The notes under the pieces: model-generated
Databases searched by the model: none
Told to the model about the DNA's origin: nothing
Seen by the model: only the letters and a program-made list of their open reading frames with translations
Assembly (NCBI GenBank): GCA_023428425.1
Contig: JAEYYP010000260.1
Coordinates: 1 to 17,882 of the forward strand
Length of the DNA: 17,882 nucleotides
Direction: 5' to 3'
From: Pseudomonadota bacterium
GTDB taxonomy: Bacteria; Pseudomonadota; Alphaproteobacteria; Rhizobiales; Devosiaceae
Made by a program: the position numbers and the translations under genes
Shown here: piece after piece, positions 6,478 to 14,427 of the stretch
Position numbering within the stretch: the first letter of the stretch is position 1
How the letters are laid out: each line of letters opens with the position of its first letter

Positions 6478-9218
6478 TCACTCGGCGGGCAGGACCTGAG
6501 GCGTGAACCCCGCCGCCTCGAGCTGGGGCACCAGCGAGCTCGGGTCGCCGGCAATCACCACCAGCGCCGCGTCGAGCGTCGAAAGGGCGCGGCCCTGCTC
6601 CTGCACCGCCGGCAGCTCCAGCGTGACCACGTCCTGCATCAGCCCCTGAAGCTGCTCGGGCGTCATCCCCATCCCAGCCGCGCTCAGCACAGCCCCATCA
6701 AGCCGCCGCCCGTCTCGCTGACCGAAGCATTGCCCGTCGCCGCGCTCATCACCGAGCGGTTGAGTTCCTCCGGGCTGACCGGCTCGGTCGCGAGGCTGCC
6801 GAAGCCCGCGATGATGTCACTGAGCGCCTCGCCTACCTTGTCGGCCTGCACCGGAGCCGACACGCTCATCAGGCCATGACCGGCCGGCAGGTCGTTGGCG
6901 ATACCCGCCTGGATACCGTACGAATAGCCCTTGGTCTCGCGCATCACCGTATTGAGCCGGCTGGTGAAGTCACCACCGAGCAGCGTGGTCACCGCCGTGG
7001 CTTCCAGATAGCCGGGCTCCCCGAAGGACGGCGCGGGCCGCACGAAGTAGACCACCGCCTGCGCCTCGCCCTCGAACGGCTTGACGTAGACGTTCAACCC
7101 CTCGGGCACCACGGCCGGCGGATGCCCGAGCATCGCCACCCCCGTACTGTTGCTCCGCCAGCTTCCGAACGCCCGCTCCAGCTCCGGCGCCACGCTGCCG
7201 ATATCCCCCGGCCCCACGGTGTAGATTGCCGTGGTTTGTGGCGTGAACAGCCGGGCATAGGTCTGCCGCACGTCGTCGAGCGTCAGCGCGGCAACCGTCT
7301 CCGGCTGAGCGTCGAGTGCCGCCCGTCCCGGCGGCACCGGAAACACCATGTCCTGCAGCGCATAGTAGCCGACCGCTGGTCCACTCAACTTGCGATAGCC
7401 CAGCGACTGCACGACCTGGGCCTGCAGCAGCATCCATTCCCGCGCGTCGAAGCGCGGACGCAGCACCGCATCGGCCAACAGGTCGATGCCACCCGCCAAC
7501 TCATCCTGCGGCACCGCCAGGACCACCGCAGAGCGCGCGATATCGGCCGAGGCCGACACGAACGCCCCGATATCCTTGCTCGCCCGGCCGAAAGCCTCGG
7601 CGTCGCGGTCCCCGGCACCTGTCGACAGCATCGCGGCCGTCAGCTCGATCAGCCCTTCCTTGCCAGGCGTGTCGGAGCCGAACCCGCCACTCACCGTCAG
7701 CACCACATAGGTCATCGGACTTCCCTGCAGGCGGTAATGCACATGCGCTATGCCGTTGCCGAGCGTCCCTTCCTCCCGCGCCGGCAGCGCGCCTTTTCCG
7801 GGCTCGCCCGCCTCGAACTGCGGTACGGCCACCGCCGGGCGGTCCGCCACCACGATCGCATCAGGCACGCCGGTGCTGTCGACCAGCACTGCTGGAGCCT
7901 CTCCCGGCGCCCCGGGTGAAATCACGAGCGTACTGAAGTCGTCGGCCTTCAGAACGGCGCGCACCAATTCCTCGACATCCCGAGGCGTCACCGCCAGCAG
8001 TACCGGGTCATCGCCGAGACCATATGATTCCTCGCCGCGTTGCCCGAAGCGTTCCACCAGCGCCTGCGAGCGCGGCAGCAGCGCCTCGATCGAGATCTTG
8101 CGCCCCAGCAGCACGGTCGAACGGGCGCGCTCGATATCCTCACCGTCGATTGCGCTGCCGGCGAACTTGTCCAGCGCCGCGCGCAGGGCCGCTTCCAGGG
8201 CCTCGGCCGTCACTCCGTCCGCCGCCGTCGCCATCACGCTGAACTGGCCGCCCAGTTGCTTGGCATCCCAATAGGCCGAGGCGGAAGTCGCGAGCCCGGT
8301 ATTCACCAGCTCCTGCCTGAGCAGCCCATAGTCCGGGTTGCCCAGCAAGTCGGCCGCAAGCCCGAGCGCGGAACTCTCCGGCGTGCCGATCGCCGGTCCC
8401 GCGACCGACAGGATGACCATCGGCGTCACCACCCGGTCCGTGGTCTCGATCCGCGCCCGCACCGGCTCGGGCGTTTCCGCCGACGGGATCGCGACATCGG
8501 CGCCACGCGGCACCAGGCCGAACGTCTCATCGATCATCGCCTTCACGGCCGCGACCTCGAAGTCGCCGGAGATCGCGAGGATGGCGTTGTTGGGCACGTA
8601 GTAGCGCGCGAAGAATGCCCGCACGTCATCGAGGGTCGCCGCATCCAGGTCGGCCACCGAGCCGATCGTCGCCTCAGCATAGGGATGGGGTGACGGGAAC
8701 AACGCGGCCCGCAGCGCTACGGCGCCGCGCTGCCCCGGGGCGTCCAGCACGTTCTGCCGCATCTCGTTCTTGACCACATTGCGCTGCAGGTCGAACACCT
8801 GTTGCGTCACGTCATCGCCGAGATTGGCCATCCGATCGGCCTCAACCGACAGGATCACCGGCAGGGCGGAGGACAGCCCGCCCGTTACGTAGGTGGTTCC
8901 GTCATCCTCGGTGAAGGCGTTGTTGAAAAGGCCGAGTGCCGAATAGGTATCATCGAAGCGTGGGTAGGCCGGCGTCCCCGAGAACATCAGGTGCTCGAAC
9001 AGGTGCGCGAAGCCGCTGCGGCCGGGGGGCTCGTTCATGCCGCCCACCTTGTAGGCCAGCGCCACGCCGACCTTCGGCACCTTGTGGTCCGGCGACAGCA
9101 TCACCTCGAGGCCGTTGGGCAAGGTGAAATGCACCACATCGGGTACGTCCTGCGCTGATACCACCCCGATAGTGCCCAAGGCGACGAGCAATCCGGCGAG
9201 GTATTTGCAGAAGCGCAT
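6478..9218 (-). CDS. Secreted M16-family zinc metallopeptidase, two-domain, with a 3' frameshift
   Basis: Restoring one base gives 913 residues, the length of two-repeat M16B (pitrilysin/insulinase-like) proteases. The start at 9218 is backed by AGGA 8 nt upstream and opens a signal peptide, MRFCKYLAGLLVALGTIGVV-SA (1-22). The inverted zinc motif HLFEH is at 72-76, with the third ligand Glu at 152 (KNEMRQ), the usual spacing. The second, inactive repeat has LGGDFTSRLNTVMRETKGYS. As written, the frame stops at 6684-6686 shortly after GGGLMG. The shifted frame continues AVLSAAGMGMTPEQLQGLMQ for 71 residues to TGA at 6478-6480. The join is at a C4 run (6693-6696). It probably degrades peptides in the periplasm. 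Losing the tail would remove the last helix and strand of the second repeat. Confidence 0.85.
6693..6696 (-). other. Apparent -1 frameshift site in the M16 gene (C4 run, G4 on the coding strand)
   Basis: On the coding strand the text is TTG ATG GGG CTG TGC TGA. Adding one G to the run (ATG GGG GCT GTG CTG AGC) joins the two frames smoothly as LMG-AVLSAAG. A single-base loss in a homopolymer is the simplest explanation. A one-tRNA -1 slip on GGGG is a possible alternative, because GGG can re-pair. Confidence 0.7.
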
Positions 9219-9379
9219 CGGCACCATCCTGTTCAATAGGCATCCCTCTTGCCACCCGGCACCGCGTTCGTCCAACCGATAAGTCAGCGGCACTGCCCAT
9301 CCGGCGAGGTCCGCCAGCGCGGAAACTTGCCGCCCCGCCTGTTAGGCTCCCTCACCCGAATGGCACAACTGTGGATGCC

Positions 9380-9688
9380 ATGAGCACCGACACCCCGACA
9401 CGACCGAAGACCGACACGCGACCGAAAGTGGCCCGCCCGCCGCTTCACAAGGTCATCCTGCTCAACGATGACTTCACCCCGCGCGAGTTCGTCGTGCGGG
9501 TGCTGAAGGCCGAGTTCCGCGTCACCGAAGATCAGGCCAGCCGGATCATGATCACCGCCCACACCAAGGGCTCGTGCCTCGTGGCGGTCTTCACGCTGGA
9601 GGTGGCTGAGTCAAAGGCAACGCGCGCCACCGAGATGGCGCTCGAGCAGGGTTTTCCGCTGCTCTTCACGACAGAACCGGAAGAGTGA
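9380..9688 (+). CDS. clpS: ATP-dependent Clp protease adaptor ClpS (ClpS2 type)
   Basis: A 102-residue N-degron adaptor that delivers substrates to ClpA-ClpP in the cytoplasm. After a Lys/Thr/Pro-rich, disordered tail comes the core: HKVILLNDDFTPREFVVRVL, with the N-D-D triad that binds the substrate amino group, then RIMITAHTKGS with the conserved His, then AESKA and FPLLFTTEPEE. The Met of E. coli ClpS at position 40 is Arg here, as in alphaproteobacterial ClpS2 paralogues. It is not next to clpA, whereas clpS often is. A GTG three codons upstream (9371) is also possible. I prefer the ATG at 9380, though neither start has a strong ribosome site. It is transcribed divergently from the M16 peptidase gene. 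Confidence 0.93.
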   Translation: MSTDTPTRPKTDTRPKVARPPLHKVILLNDDFTPREFVVRVLKAEFRVTEDQASRIMITAHTKGSCLVAVFTLEVAESKATRATEMALEQGFPLLFTTEPEE

Positions 9689-9722
9689 TCAGCAGGTTAT
9701 GAAAGCTTCCTGATTCATCACC

Positions 9723-9896
9723 CTAGATCAGGATGGCGATGCCCATCGCCATCAGGATCAGCACCAGCACGATGCCGACGATCATGATGCCGAACACGAT
9801 CTTGGCAGCCGTGGCCGCGCCGGCCGCGATGCCGGTGAAGCCAAGCGCCCCGGCAATGAGCGCGATCACGATCAGTCCGATCAGAAGGTTGAGCAT
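9723..9896 (-). CDS. DUF1328 family small membrane protein (YtjA-like)
   Basis: A 57-residue, almost entirely hydrophobic protein: MLNLLIGLIVIALIAGALGF, then a small-residue-rich GIAAGAATAAKIVF turn, then a second hydrophobic helix. The 'ALIAGALGF.GIA..AA.IAKI.F' pattern is the DUF1328/YtjA signature, and the length is right for the family. Two inner-membrane helices are expected. The function is unknown, though members are often stress-induced. The frame stays open upstream, but the start at 9896 is fixed by a strong GGGAGG 5 nt before the ATG. It converges on clpS with 34 bp between the stops. Confidence 0.88.
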   Translation of the reverse strand: MLNLLIGLIVIALIAGALGFTGIAAGAATAAKIVFGIMIVGIVLVLILMAMGIAILI

Positions 9897-10044
9897 GCGA
9901 GCCTCCCATGTTTGTCGCCAGCGAAACGGCCGCCATGCCGTCGCGGTTCCGCGTTGACGCGGCTCGCCCTGCCCGCTAGCCAACCCGTGTAGCCAGCCAG
10001 CCTCGCGCCAGCCAGCGATCCCTCCGATCCTGCCCGAGCGCCTC

Positions 10045-10848
10045 ATGCACCTTCCCACCGCCACCTGGTTCGACCCCACCCGCGCCGTCCCCCTCGACCA
10101 CCGATCGCTGATCGCCGGCCTTGCGCACCAGAATGTCGTGTTGCTGGGCGAGACGCACACCCGCTACGATATCCACCGCTGGCAGCTCGCTGTCGCCACC
10201 GCGCTTCACGCCCACCGTTCCATCGCCATCGGTTTCGAAATGTTCCAGCGCCGGCAGCAGCCCGTGCTCGATGCCTTCGTCGCCGGCACTCATGCCAGCC
10301 GCACCGACTTCCTCGGCGCCGCCGAATGGGGCGAAGTCTGGCGCTACGACGCCGCGCTCTACTGGCCCATCTTCGATTTCTGCCGCGAGGCCAGGGTGCC
10401 GATGCTAGCCCTGAACTGCAACCGCCCGCTCGTCACCCGCGTCGGCAAGGAGGGCTGGGACGCCATCCCCGTCGAGGAGCGCGACGGCCTCACCCCGGCT
10501 CGCCCCGCCCTCCCCGCCTATCGCGACTACCTCGGGCGCGTCGCCGGTCCCTCCGGCCGCCCGTCCGATCCGGCGACCATCGACCGCTTCGTCCGCGCCC
10601 AGCAGACCTGGGACCGCGCCTTCGCCCAGAACATCGCCCGCGCCCTCGACCACCCTGCTCCGCCGCTCGTCATCGGCATCATCGGCCGCGGTCATCTCGA
10701 ATTCGGCTATGGTACGCCGTTCCAGCTCGCCGACCTCGGCATCGACAGGGTCTCGGTCCTGCTCCCCACGGACACCGACTACGATCCCGTCCGGGACCGT
10801 GGCATCGCCGATGTCCTCTACCGCCTGCCGGCCGATCTCGGCGCATGA
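10045..10848 (+). CDS. ChaN/Tiki-superfamily protein (haem-binding uptake-like domain)
   Basis: A 267-residue protein that is a single ChaN-like domain (DUF399). The first motif, VVLLGETHTRYDIHRWQL (residues 31-48), has the G-E-x-H core. IAIGFEMFQRRQQPVLDAFV follows, then the central YWPIFDFCREARVPMLALNC, and finally IGIIGRGHLEFGYGTPFQL with the conserved G-x-G-H. These Glu and His residues form the putative active or metal/haem site of the Tiki/TraB/ChaN superfamily. Known ChaN proteins are lipoproteins, but here the domain begins within 30 residues of the ATG and no signal peptide can be read in frame upstream, so it may be cytoplasmic. No strong ribosome site is visible. A shared terminator separates it from the convergent SH3/crystallin gene. 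Confidence 0.85.
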   Translation: MHLPTATWFDPTRAVPLDHRSLIAGLAHQNVVLLGETHTRYDIHRWQLAVATALHAHRSIAIGFEMFQRRQQPVLDAFVAGTHASRTDFLGAAEWGEVWRYDAALYWPIFDFCREARVPMLALNCNRPLVTRVGKEGWDAIPVEERDGLTPARPALPAYRDYLGRVAGPSGRPSDPATIDRFVRAQQTWDRAFAQNIARALDHPAPPLVIGIIGRGHLEFGYGTPFQLADLGIDRVSVLLPTDTDYDPVRDRGIADVLYRLPADLGA

Positions 10849-10851
10849 GAA

Positions 10852-10877
10852 AGGCCCGGCGCTCGCGCACCGGGCCT
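10852..10877 (-). terminator. Rho-independent terminator of the SH3/crystallin gene
   Basis: A perfect 8-bp stem, AGGCCCGG/CCGGGCCT, with a 10-nt loop. On the minus strand it is followed by TTTCTC, so it best serves the minus-strand gene ending at 10898. It starts 3 nt after the ChaN stop and may also stop plus-strand transcription, although no T run follows on that side. Confidence 0.7.
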
Positions 10878-10897
10878 CACGAGTCCTGTTCGGCCGG

Positions 10898-11983
10898 TCA
10901 GTTGGCCCAGGTGGTGTAGCCGAGCTTCATCGTCGTGCCCATGAAGCCGTTGACGCGGAACTGCGAGATGCGCCCCTGGTTGGTCTTCACGCAGACATAG
11001 GTGCCGACCGGGATATCGGCCAGCGGGACGCTGTCGCCGCTGAAGCTCTCGGCCGCACAACCTGCATACCCACGATTGCTGCCGTCCCCGACCGCGATCG
11101 TCGCGCCATTGCGGGGCGTGATGTATTTCTCGACCGCCGTCACTGCCTGGTACCAGATGTCGACCCCGGCCCCGCCGACATTTCCGTTGTCGAGGTTTGC
11201 GGTGAACGTCTGCTGCAGGTCGATCGGCCCGGTCGAGAACGTCTCCGGCGGGCCCGGCAGGATGATGACCGGCGGAATTTCAATCACAGGCGGGATCACC
11301 GGCGGCGCGCCCACGTAGATCGAGAAGCTCGACGTCTTGTTGTTGATCGACGGTAGCAGCGGCGCGGTATCGACGGTGATGTTCTTGCACACGCCGGTCA
11401 GGTTCGGGCCGTCGCACAACATTGCCTTGGCGCCGCCATTGAGCTCGATCGACGAGATCTTGTTGTTGAACGTGGCGTTGAGCGCATTCCGCACGCCGAC
11501 GCCCACGCACAGGTCGTCGCCGTTGAAGTTGTTGCCGGTGTAGAGGCACGCCTCGGCCGCGGCCGGCGGCGCGGGTGGAGCCGGCGGCGCGGGTGGAGCC
11601 GGCGGCAGGGGCGCATCGCCGCAGCTGATCGACAGGCTGGGACCGCCCGGTCCGACCACAAAGCCGAAGCTGCAGTCCGGGTTGGACCCGCCGCCCTCTT
11701 CCATCTCCTCTTCTTCCTCGTCCTCGACGGCAGTGAGGTAGTTCGCACTTACCCATCCGTCCGGTCCGTTGCGCTCGACGAAACAGAAATTGCTCGGCGC
11801 GCATTCCGTCACGTTGACGATCTCGCCGGGGGTCAGCTGGCCGACGATGCCGTAGCTTGTTCCTGGTCCGGTGCGGACATTCACGGTGGACTTAGCCGCC
11901 GCTTCGACGGCAAGCACGCTGCCGGCGCTCAGCAGGCAAGCTGCAAACGCCGTCGCGCCGATGATTGATTTGCTGATGAACAT
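10898..11983 (-). CDS. Secreted modular protein: SH3 domain, beta/gamma-crystallin-like domain, C-terminal beta domain
   Basis: A 361-residue protein. A signal peptide (1-25, ending SVLA) leads into a bacterial SH3 domain (about 33-84: STVNVRTGPGTSYGIVGQLT, then DGWVSANYL). An acidic run (87-97, mostly Glu) and a Pro-Ala linker (125-142) follow. Residues 146-225 look like a beta/gamma-crystallin domain: CLYTGNNFNGDDLCVG opens it, and two copies of the Ca2+-site motif NNxxSS occur (NNKISS 173-178, NNKTSS 214-219). A second Pro/Ile-rich linker (227-246) leads to a C-terminal domain with PRNGATIAVGDGSNRGYAGC and VGTYVCVKTNQGRISQFRVN. Eleven Cys fit an extracytoplasmic, disulphide-bonded protein. 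The start at 11983 has AGGGAAGGG upstream. It probably binds cell wall or matrix in a calcium-dependent way; the exact role is unknown. Confidence 0.82.
   Translation of the reverse strand: MFISKSIIGATAFAACLLSAGSVLAVEAAAKSTVNVRTGPGTSYGIVGQLTPGEIVNVTECAPSNFCFVERNGPDGWVSANYLTAVEDEEEEEMEEGGGSNPDCSFGFVVGPGGPSLSISCGDAPLPPAPPAPPAPPAPPAAAEACLYTGNNFNGDDLCVGVGVRNALNATFNNKISSIELNGGAKAMLCDGPNLTGVCKNITVDTAPLLPSINNKTSSFSIYVGAPPVIPPVIEIPPVIILPGPPETFSTGPIDLQQTFTANLDNGNVGGAGVDIWYQAVTAVEKYITPRNGATIAVGDGSNRGYAGCAAESFSGDSVPLADIPVGTYVCVKTNQGRISQFRVNGFMGTTMKLGYTTWAN
11563..11606. repeat. 18-bp tandem repeat coding the Pro-Ala linker
   Basis: Two exact copies of CCGGCGGCGCGGGTGGAG (11563-11580 and 11581-11598) plus the first 8 bases of a third. 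It encodes the PPAPPA repeat between the SH3 and crystallin-like domains. Exact DNA identity suggests recent slippage, so linker length may vary between strains. Confidence 0.85.
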
Positions 11984-12283
11984 TCCCTCGATCCCTTCCC
12001 TCATTCCGGGGGATGAGTTCCCCGCAGGCCCCGAGAATGAAGCAGATCGAGGCTGAACAGCGCCTGAACCCGCTATTTACCCGGCCTGCAGACGACCTTG
12101 CCACAATCTCGACAATCAACCGGAGCATGAGCCACGGCAGACTTTCGTCAAATTGCGCCCGTCGTTCATCTGGCAGTCAGCTTCGGTAACGTTACTGCGA
12201 CGACAAACGCGTCATCTCGCGAAATCCGGCCGAAATAGGCTAGACTTCGTTCCGATCACCATTTGCCCGAATCCGGAGTTGCA
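11984..12283. other. 300-bp divergent intergenic region
   Basis: This gap separates two divergent genes for exported proteins. I see no convincing ORF or RNA gene. It contains a 10-bp perfect palindrome, GTAACGTTAC (12186-12195), about 90 bp upstream of the lipocalin-like gene. It also has a short GC hairpin, CGGGG/CCCCG (12007-12024), in the expected 5' leader of the SH3/crystallin gene just before its ribosome site. Weak -10-like TAGGCT/TAGACT (12236-12246) lacks a matching -35. No promoter can be called with confidence. Confidence 0.5.
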
Positions 12284-12784
12284 ATGCGCCTGCCATCGAG
12301 CCTCAAGGTCCTCGCCCTCGTCCCGGCCTTCTTCGCGCCGCTGTCGCTGCCTGCCCTCGCCGGCCCAAGTGAAAATGCCCTCCTGGCCAAGTACGCCGGC
12401 AACTGGCGCGGCACCGGCGAGGTCACCGGCCCCAATGCCGGTTCGGTCGTCTGTCGCCTAAGCTTCAAGCCCGCCGACTCCGGCGCCCTGTCCTATTCCG
12501 GCCGCTGCTCGTTCGGGGCCGGTGGCTACAGCTTCCGCGGCGCCATGGCTTTCGACGACGCCAAGAAGCGCTTCTACTCGCAGTCCAGCGTCCAGGGCGA
12601 GCAGGTGAACACCACCGGCCGCAAGTCCGGTAACACCATCACCTTCGCGTCGAGCACCAGCACTCAGTACGGCGACGCCAAGTCGAGCTTCCAGCTCGCC
12701 GGCAACGCCATCAAGCTGAGCTTCGAGATGATCGACAAGAAGGGCCGCGCCACCAAGTCGGCGATCAGCTTCGCCAAGCAGTAG
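12284..12784 (+). CDS. Exported small beta-barrel-like (lipocalin-like) hypothetical protein
   Basis: A 166-residue protein with a signal peptide MRLPSSLKVLALVPAFFAPL-SLPALA (cleavage after residue 26 likely). The mature part alternates short polar/aromatic strands: YAGNWRGTGEVTG, then LSYSGRCSFGAGGYSFRGAM, then the FDDAKKRFYSQS and NTITFASSTST segments. This resembles lipocalin-like or DUF1579-type beta barrels that begin 'GxWxGxGxV', but I do not recognise a named family. Two Cys in the mature part could form a disulphide in the periplasm. The start is fixed by GGAG 5 nt before the ATG at 12284. It is monocistronic, since a strong terminator follows 24 bp after the stop. Confidence 0.72.
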   Translation: MRLPSSLKVLALVPAFFAPLSLPALAGPSENALLAKYAGNWRGTGEVTGPNAGSVVCRLSFKPADSGALSYSGRCSFGAGGYSFRGAMAFDDAKKRFYSQSSVQGEQVNTTGRKSGNTITFASSTSTQYGDAKSSFQLAGNAIKLSFEMIDKKGRATKSAISFAKQ

Positions 12785-12808
12785 GCCGCCCGCCGCGCAG
12801 TGAATTGG

Positions 12809-12845
12809 GAGCCCGGTGCCGCCAAGGCGCCGGGCTCTTTCGTTT
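12809..12845 (+). terminator. Strong rho-independent terminator
   Basis: GAGCCCGGTGCC (12809-12820) pairs with GGCGCCGGGCTC (12826-12837): 12 bp with one T-G wobble and the loop GCCAA. TTTCGTTT follows. It ends the lipocalin-like transcript. It also argues against any longer 5' end for the next gene, which therefore starts at 12901. Confidence 0.9.
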
Positions 12846-12900
12846 ACGCCCCCTAAACGCGAACAAGCGATGCTGCCGGCCTCACCTTGACCGGCTCGCC

Positions 12901-14427
12901 ATGACCACTACCGCCGATGCCAGCGCCGCCGCGGACCGCCCCCTCGCCCCGGCGATGGTGCATGGCCTCGTCGCGCTCATCGCGCTCTTGACAACGGCGT
13001 TCCATCTCTCGGGCCCGCTCGGCCCGGATGTCTCGTGGCTCATCACGGTCTCCGAACGCATCCTTGCCGGGGGCCGGCTCTACATCGACATCCTCGAGCC
13101 GAACCCGCCGATGGCCGGCTATCTCTACATGCCGCCGGTCCTGCTGGCGCGCGCCCTCGGCATCGCGCCCGAGCCGCTCGTCGTGCTGTGGACCGTCGGC
13201 TTCGGCCTGCTCACGACCGGCTACGCGGCCCGGCTCGTCGCCGAGCACCGTCTGCTGGCGCGACCGGGACTGTTCTGGCCCGTCGCTCTGCTCCTGTTCA
13301 TCTCCGCCTGGGGCGAGGATTTCGCGCAGCGCGAACATTTCGCCGCCATGGCCGGCCTGCCCTTGGTGCTGGTGCTGGCGTTGCGCGCCCAGGGCATTCG
13401 GCCTGCCACCCCTGTCTGGATCGTCGCCGGCATTGCAGGTGGCTTCATGCTCGCCATCAAGCCGCATTTTGCCCTGCCGATCTTCTTCGGAGCCGTCTAT
13501 GTCGCATGGCGACGGCGCTCGATCGGCCCGGTCTTCGCCCCGGAGATGTGGCTTGCTGGCAGCCTCTTCCTCACCTTCTGCGCCGCGACGGTCGTGTTCT
13601 ACCCCGCGTTCCTGAGCAATATCCTGCCCGTGGCGACGACCGTCTACATCCCCGACCGCCGCGCCCTTTCGGTCCTCCTGACCATCCGCCCCGCCGTCTA
13701 TTTCGAGGCGATCCTGCTGCTGGCCGTGGTGGGCTTCCACCGACACATCCGCCTCACCCCGCTGCTCGGCGTCATGTTCGCCATGGCGATCGGCTTTTTC
13801 CTCAGCTACCTCGCGCAGGGAAAGGGATACGCCTACCAGATCCTGCCCGGCGTCGCCCTTATCGGCAGCTTCGTCCTGCTGGCCTTCGCCGAGCGCCGCG
13901 ATGGCCTTGTCCGCCCCATCGATGGCCTGCTGCCCCTTGCTGCCGCCGCTATCCTCGCCGTCATGCCGATGATCGATGATGTCGCCCAGTGGCAGAAACG
14001 GCAGCCCCTCGTCGATGCCGTCCGGTCCTACGGGGAGGGCCTCCGCATCGCCAACATCACCCCCGACCTCACCGTCGGCAGCCCGCTATCCCGCGTGGTC
14101 GGCGGAGAACTGGTCAACTCCGCCCCCAGCCTGCTGATGAGCATAAGCGCCTGGCGCCTGCGCATGGAACGCCGTCCCGAGGGCGAGTGGCTGGAGAAGA
14201 TCGACGCGTTCGAAGCTGCCGAGCGCCGGCAGTTGCGCACCGATCTGGTGGCCCGTCCGCCCGACATCGTCGTCAGCGCCCGTGAGGGCTTCGACTGGCT
14301 CGAATGGGCCGGGAAGGACCCGGAACTCGCCGCCATCCTGACCCCCTACGAACAGTTCGCCACCGTCTGGTTCGATGGCTACGAACTCGTGCTCCTCAGG
14401 CGTCCCGGCCTCGAGCCCGGGGCCTAG
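12901..14427 (+). CDS. Polytopic GT-C-like membrane glycosyltransferase (GT39/ArnT-type superfamily, putative)
   Basis: A 508-residue membrane protein with about 10-12 hydrophobic helices in the first 400 residues and a soluble C-terminal tail of about 100 residues. After TM1 the first periplasmic loop reads GPDVSWLITVSERILAGGRL, then YIDILEPNPPM (residues 61-71). The acidic residues of this loop (Asp43, then D63 and E66) match the position of the catalytic Asp/Glu loop in lipid-linked-sugar GT-C enzymes such as ArnT and PMT. QGKGYAYQILP later is also typical of this uncharacterised bacterial group. It probably moves a sugar from a polyprenyl carrier to an envelope acceptor, an inference at superfamily level. 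The ribosome site is weak. It is monocistronic and converges on DUF2277, with overlapping stop codons. Confidence 0.75.
   Translation: MTTTADASAAADRPLAPAMVHGLVALIALLTTAFHLSGPLGPDVSWLITVSERILAGGRLYIDILEPNPPMAGYLYMPPVLLARALGIAPEPLVVLWTVGFGLLTTGYAARLVAEHRLLARPGLFWPVALLLFISAWGEDFAQREHFAAMAGLPLVLVLALRAQGIRPATPVWIVAGIAGGFMLAIKPHFALPIFFGAVYVAWRRRSIGPVFAPEMWLAGSLFLTFCAATVVFYPAFLSNILPVATTVYIPDRRALSVLLTIRPAVYFEAILLLAVVGFHRHIRLTPLLGVMFAMAIGFFLSYLAQGKGYAYQILPGVALIGSFVLLAFAERRDGLVRPIDGLLPLAAAAILAVMPMIDDVAQWQKRQPLVDAVRSYGEGLRIANITPDLTVGSPLSRVVGGELVNSAPSLLMSISAWRLRMERRPEGEWLEKIDAFEAAERRQLRTDLVARPPDIVVSAREGFDWLEWAGKDPELAAILTPYEQFATVWFDGYELVLLRRPGLEPGA

Noticed and set aside
5496..6554. 352-codon frame antisense to the DMT exporter
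   Set aside because: Charged low-complexity shadow of a membrane-protein gene.
9988..10015. AGCC/CAGCC repeats before the ChaN-like gene
   Set aside because: Short, imperfect and without regular spacing; not a CRISPR or defined repeat element.
9897..10160. N-terminal extension of the DUF1328 protein
   Set aside because: The ATG at 9896 has a strong GGGAGG site, and 57 residues is the family length.
12805..12900. 5' extension of the glycosyltransferase gene
   Set aside because: It would run through the terminator hairpin at 12809-12845 and gives a Cys/Arg-rich stretch without family likeness. The ATG at 12901 is preferred.
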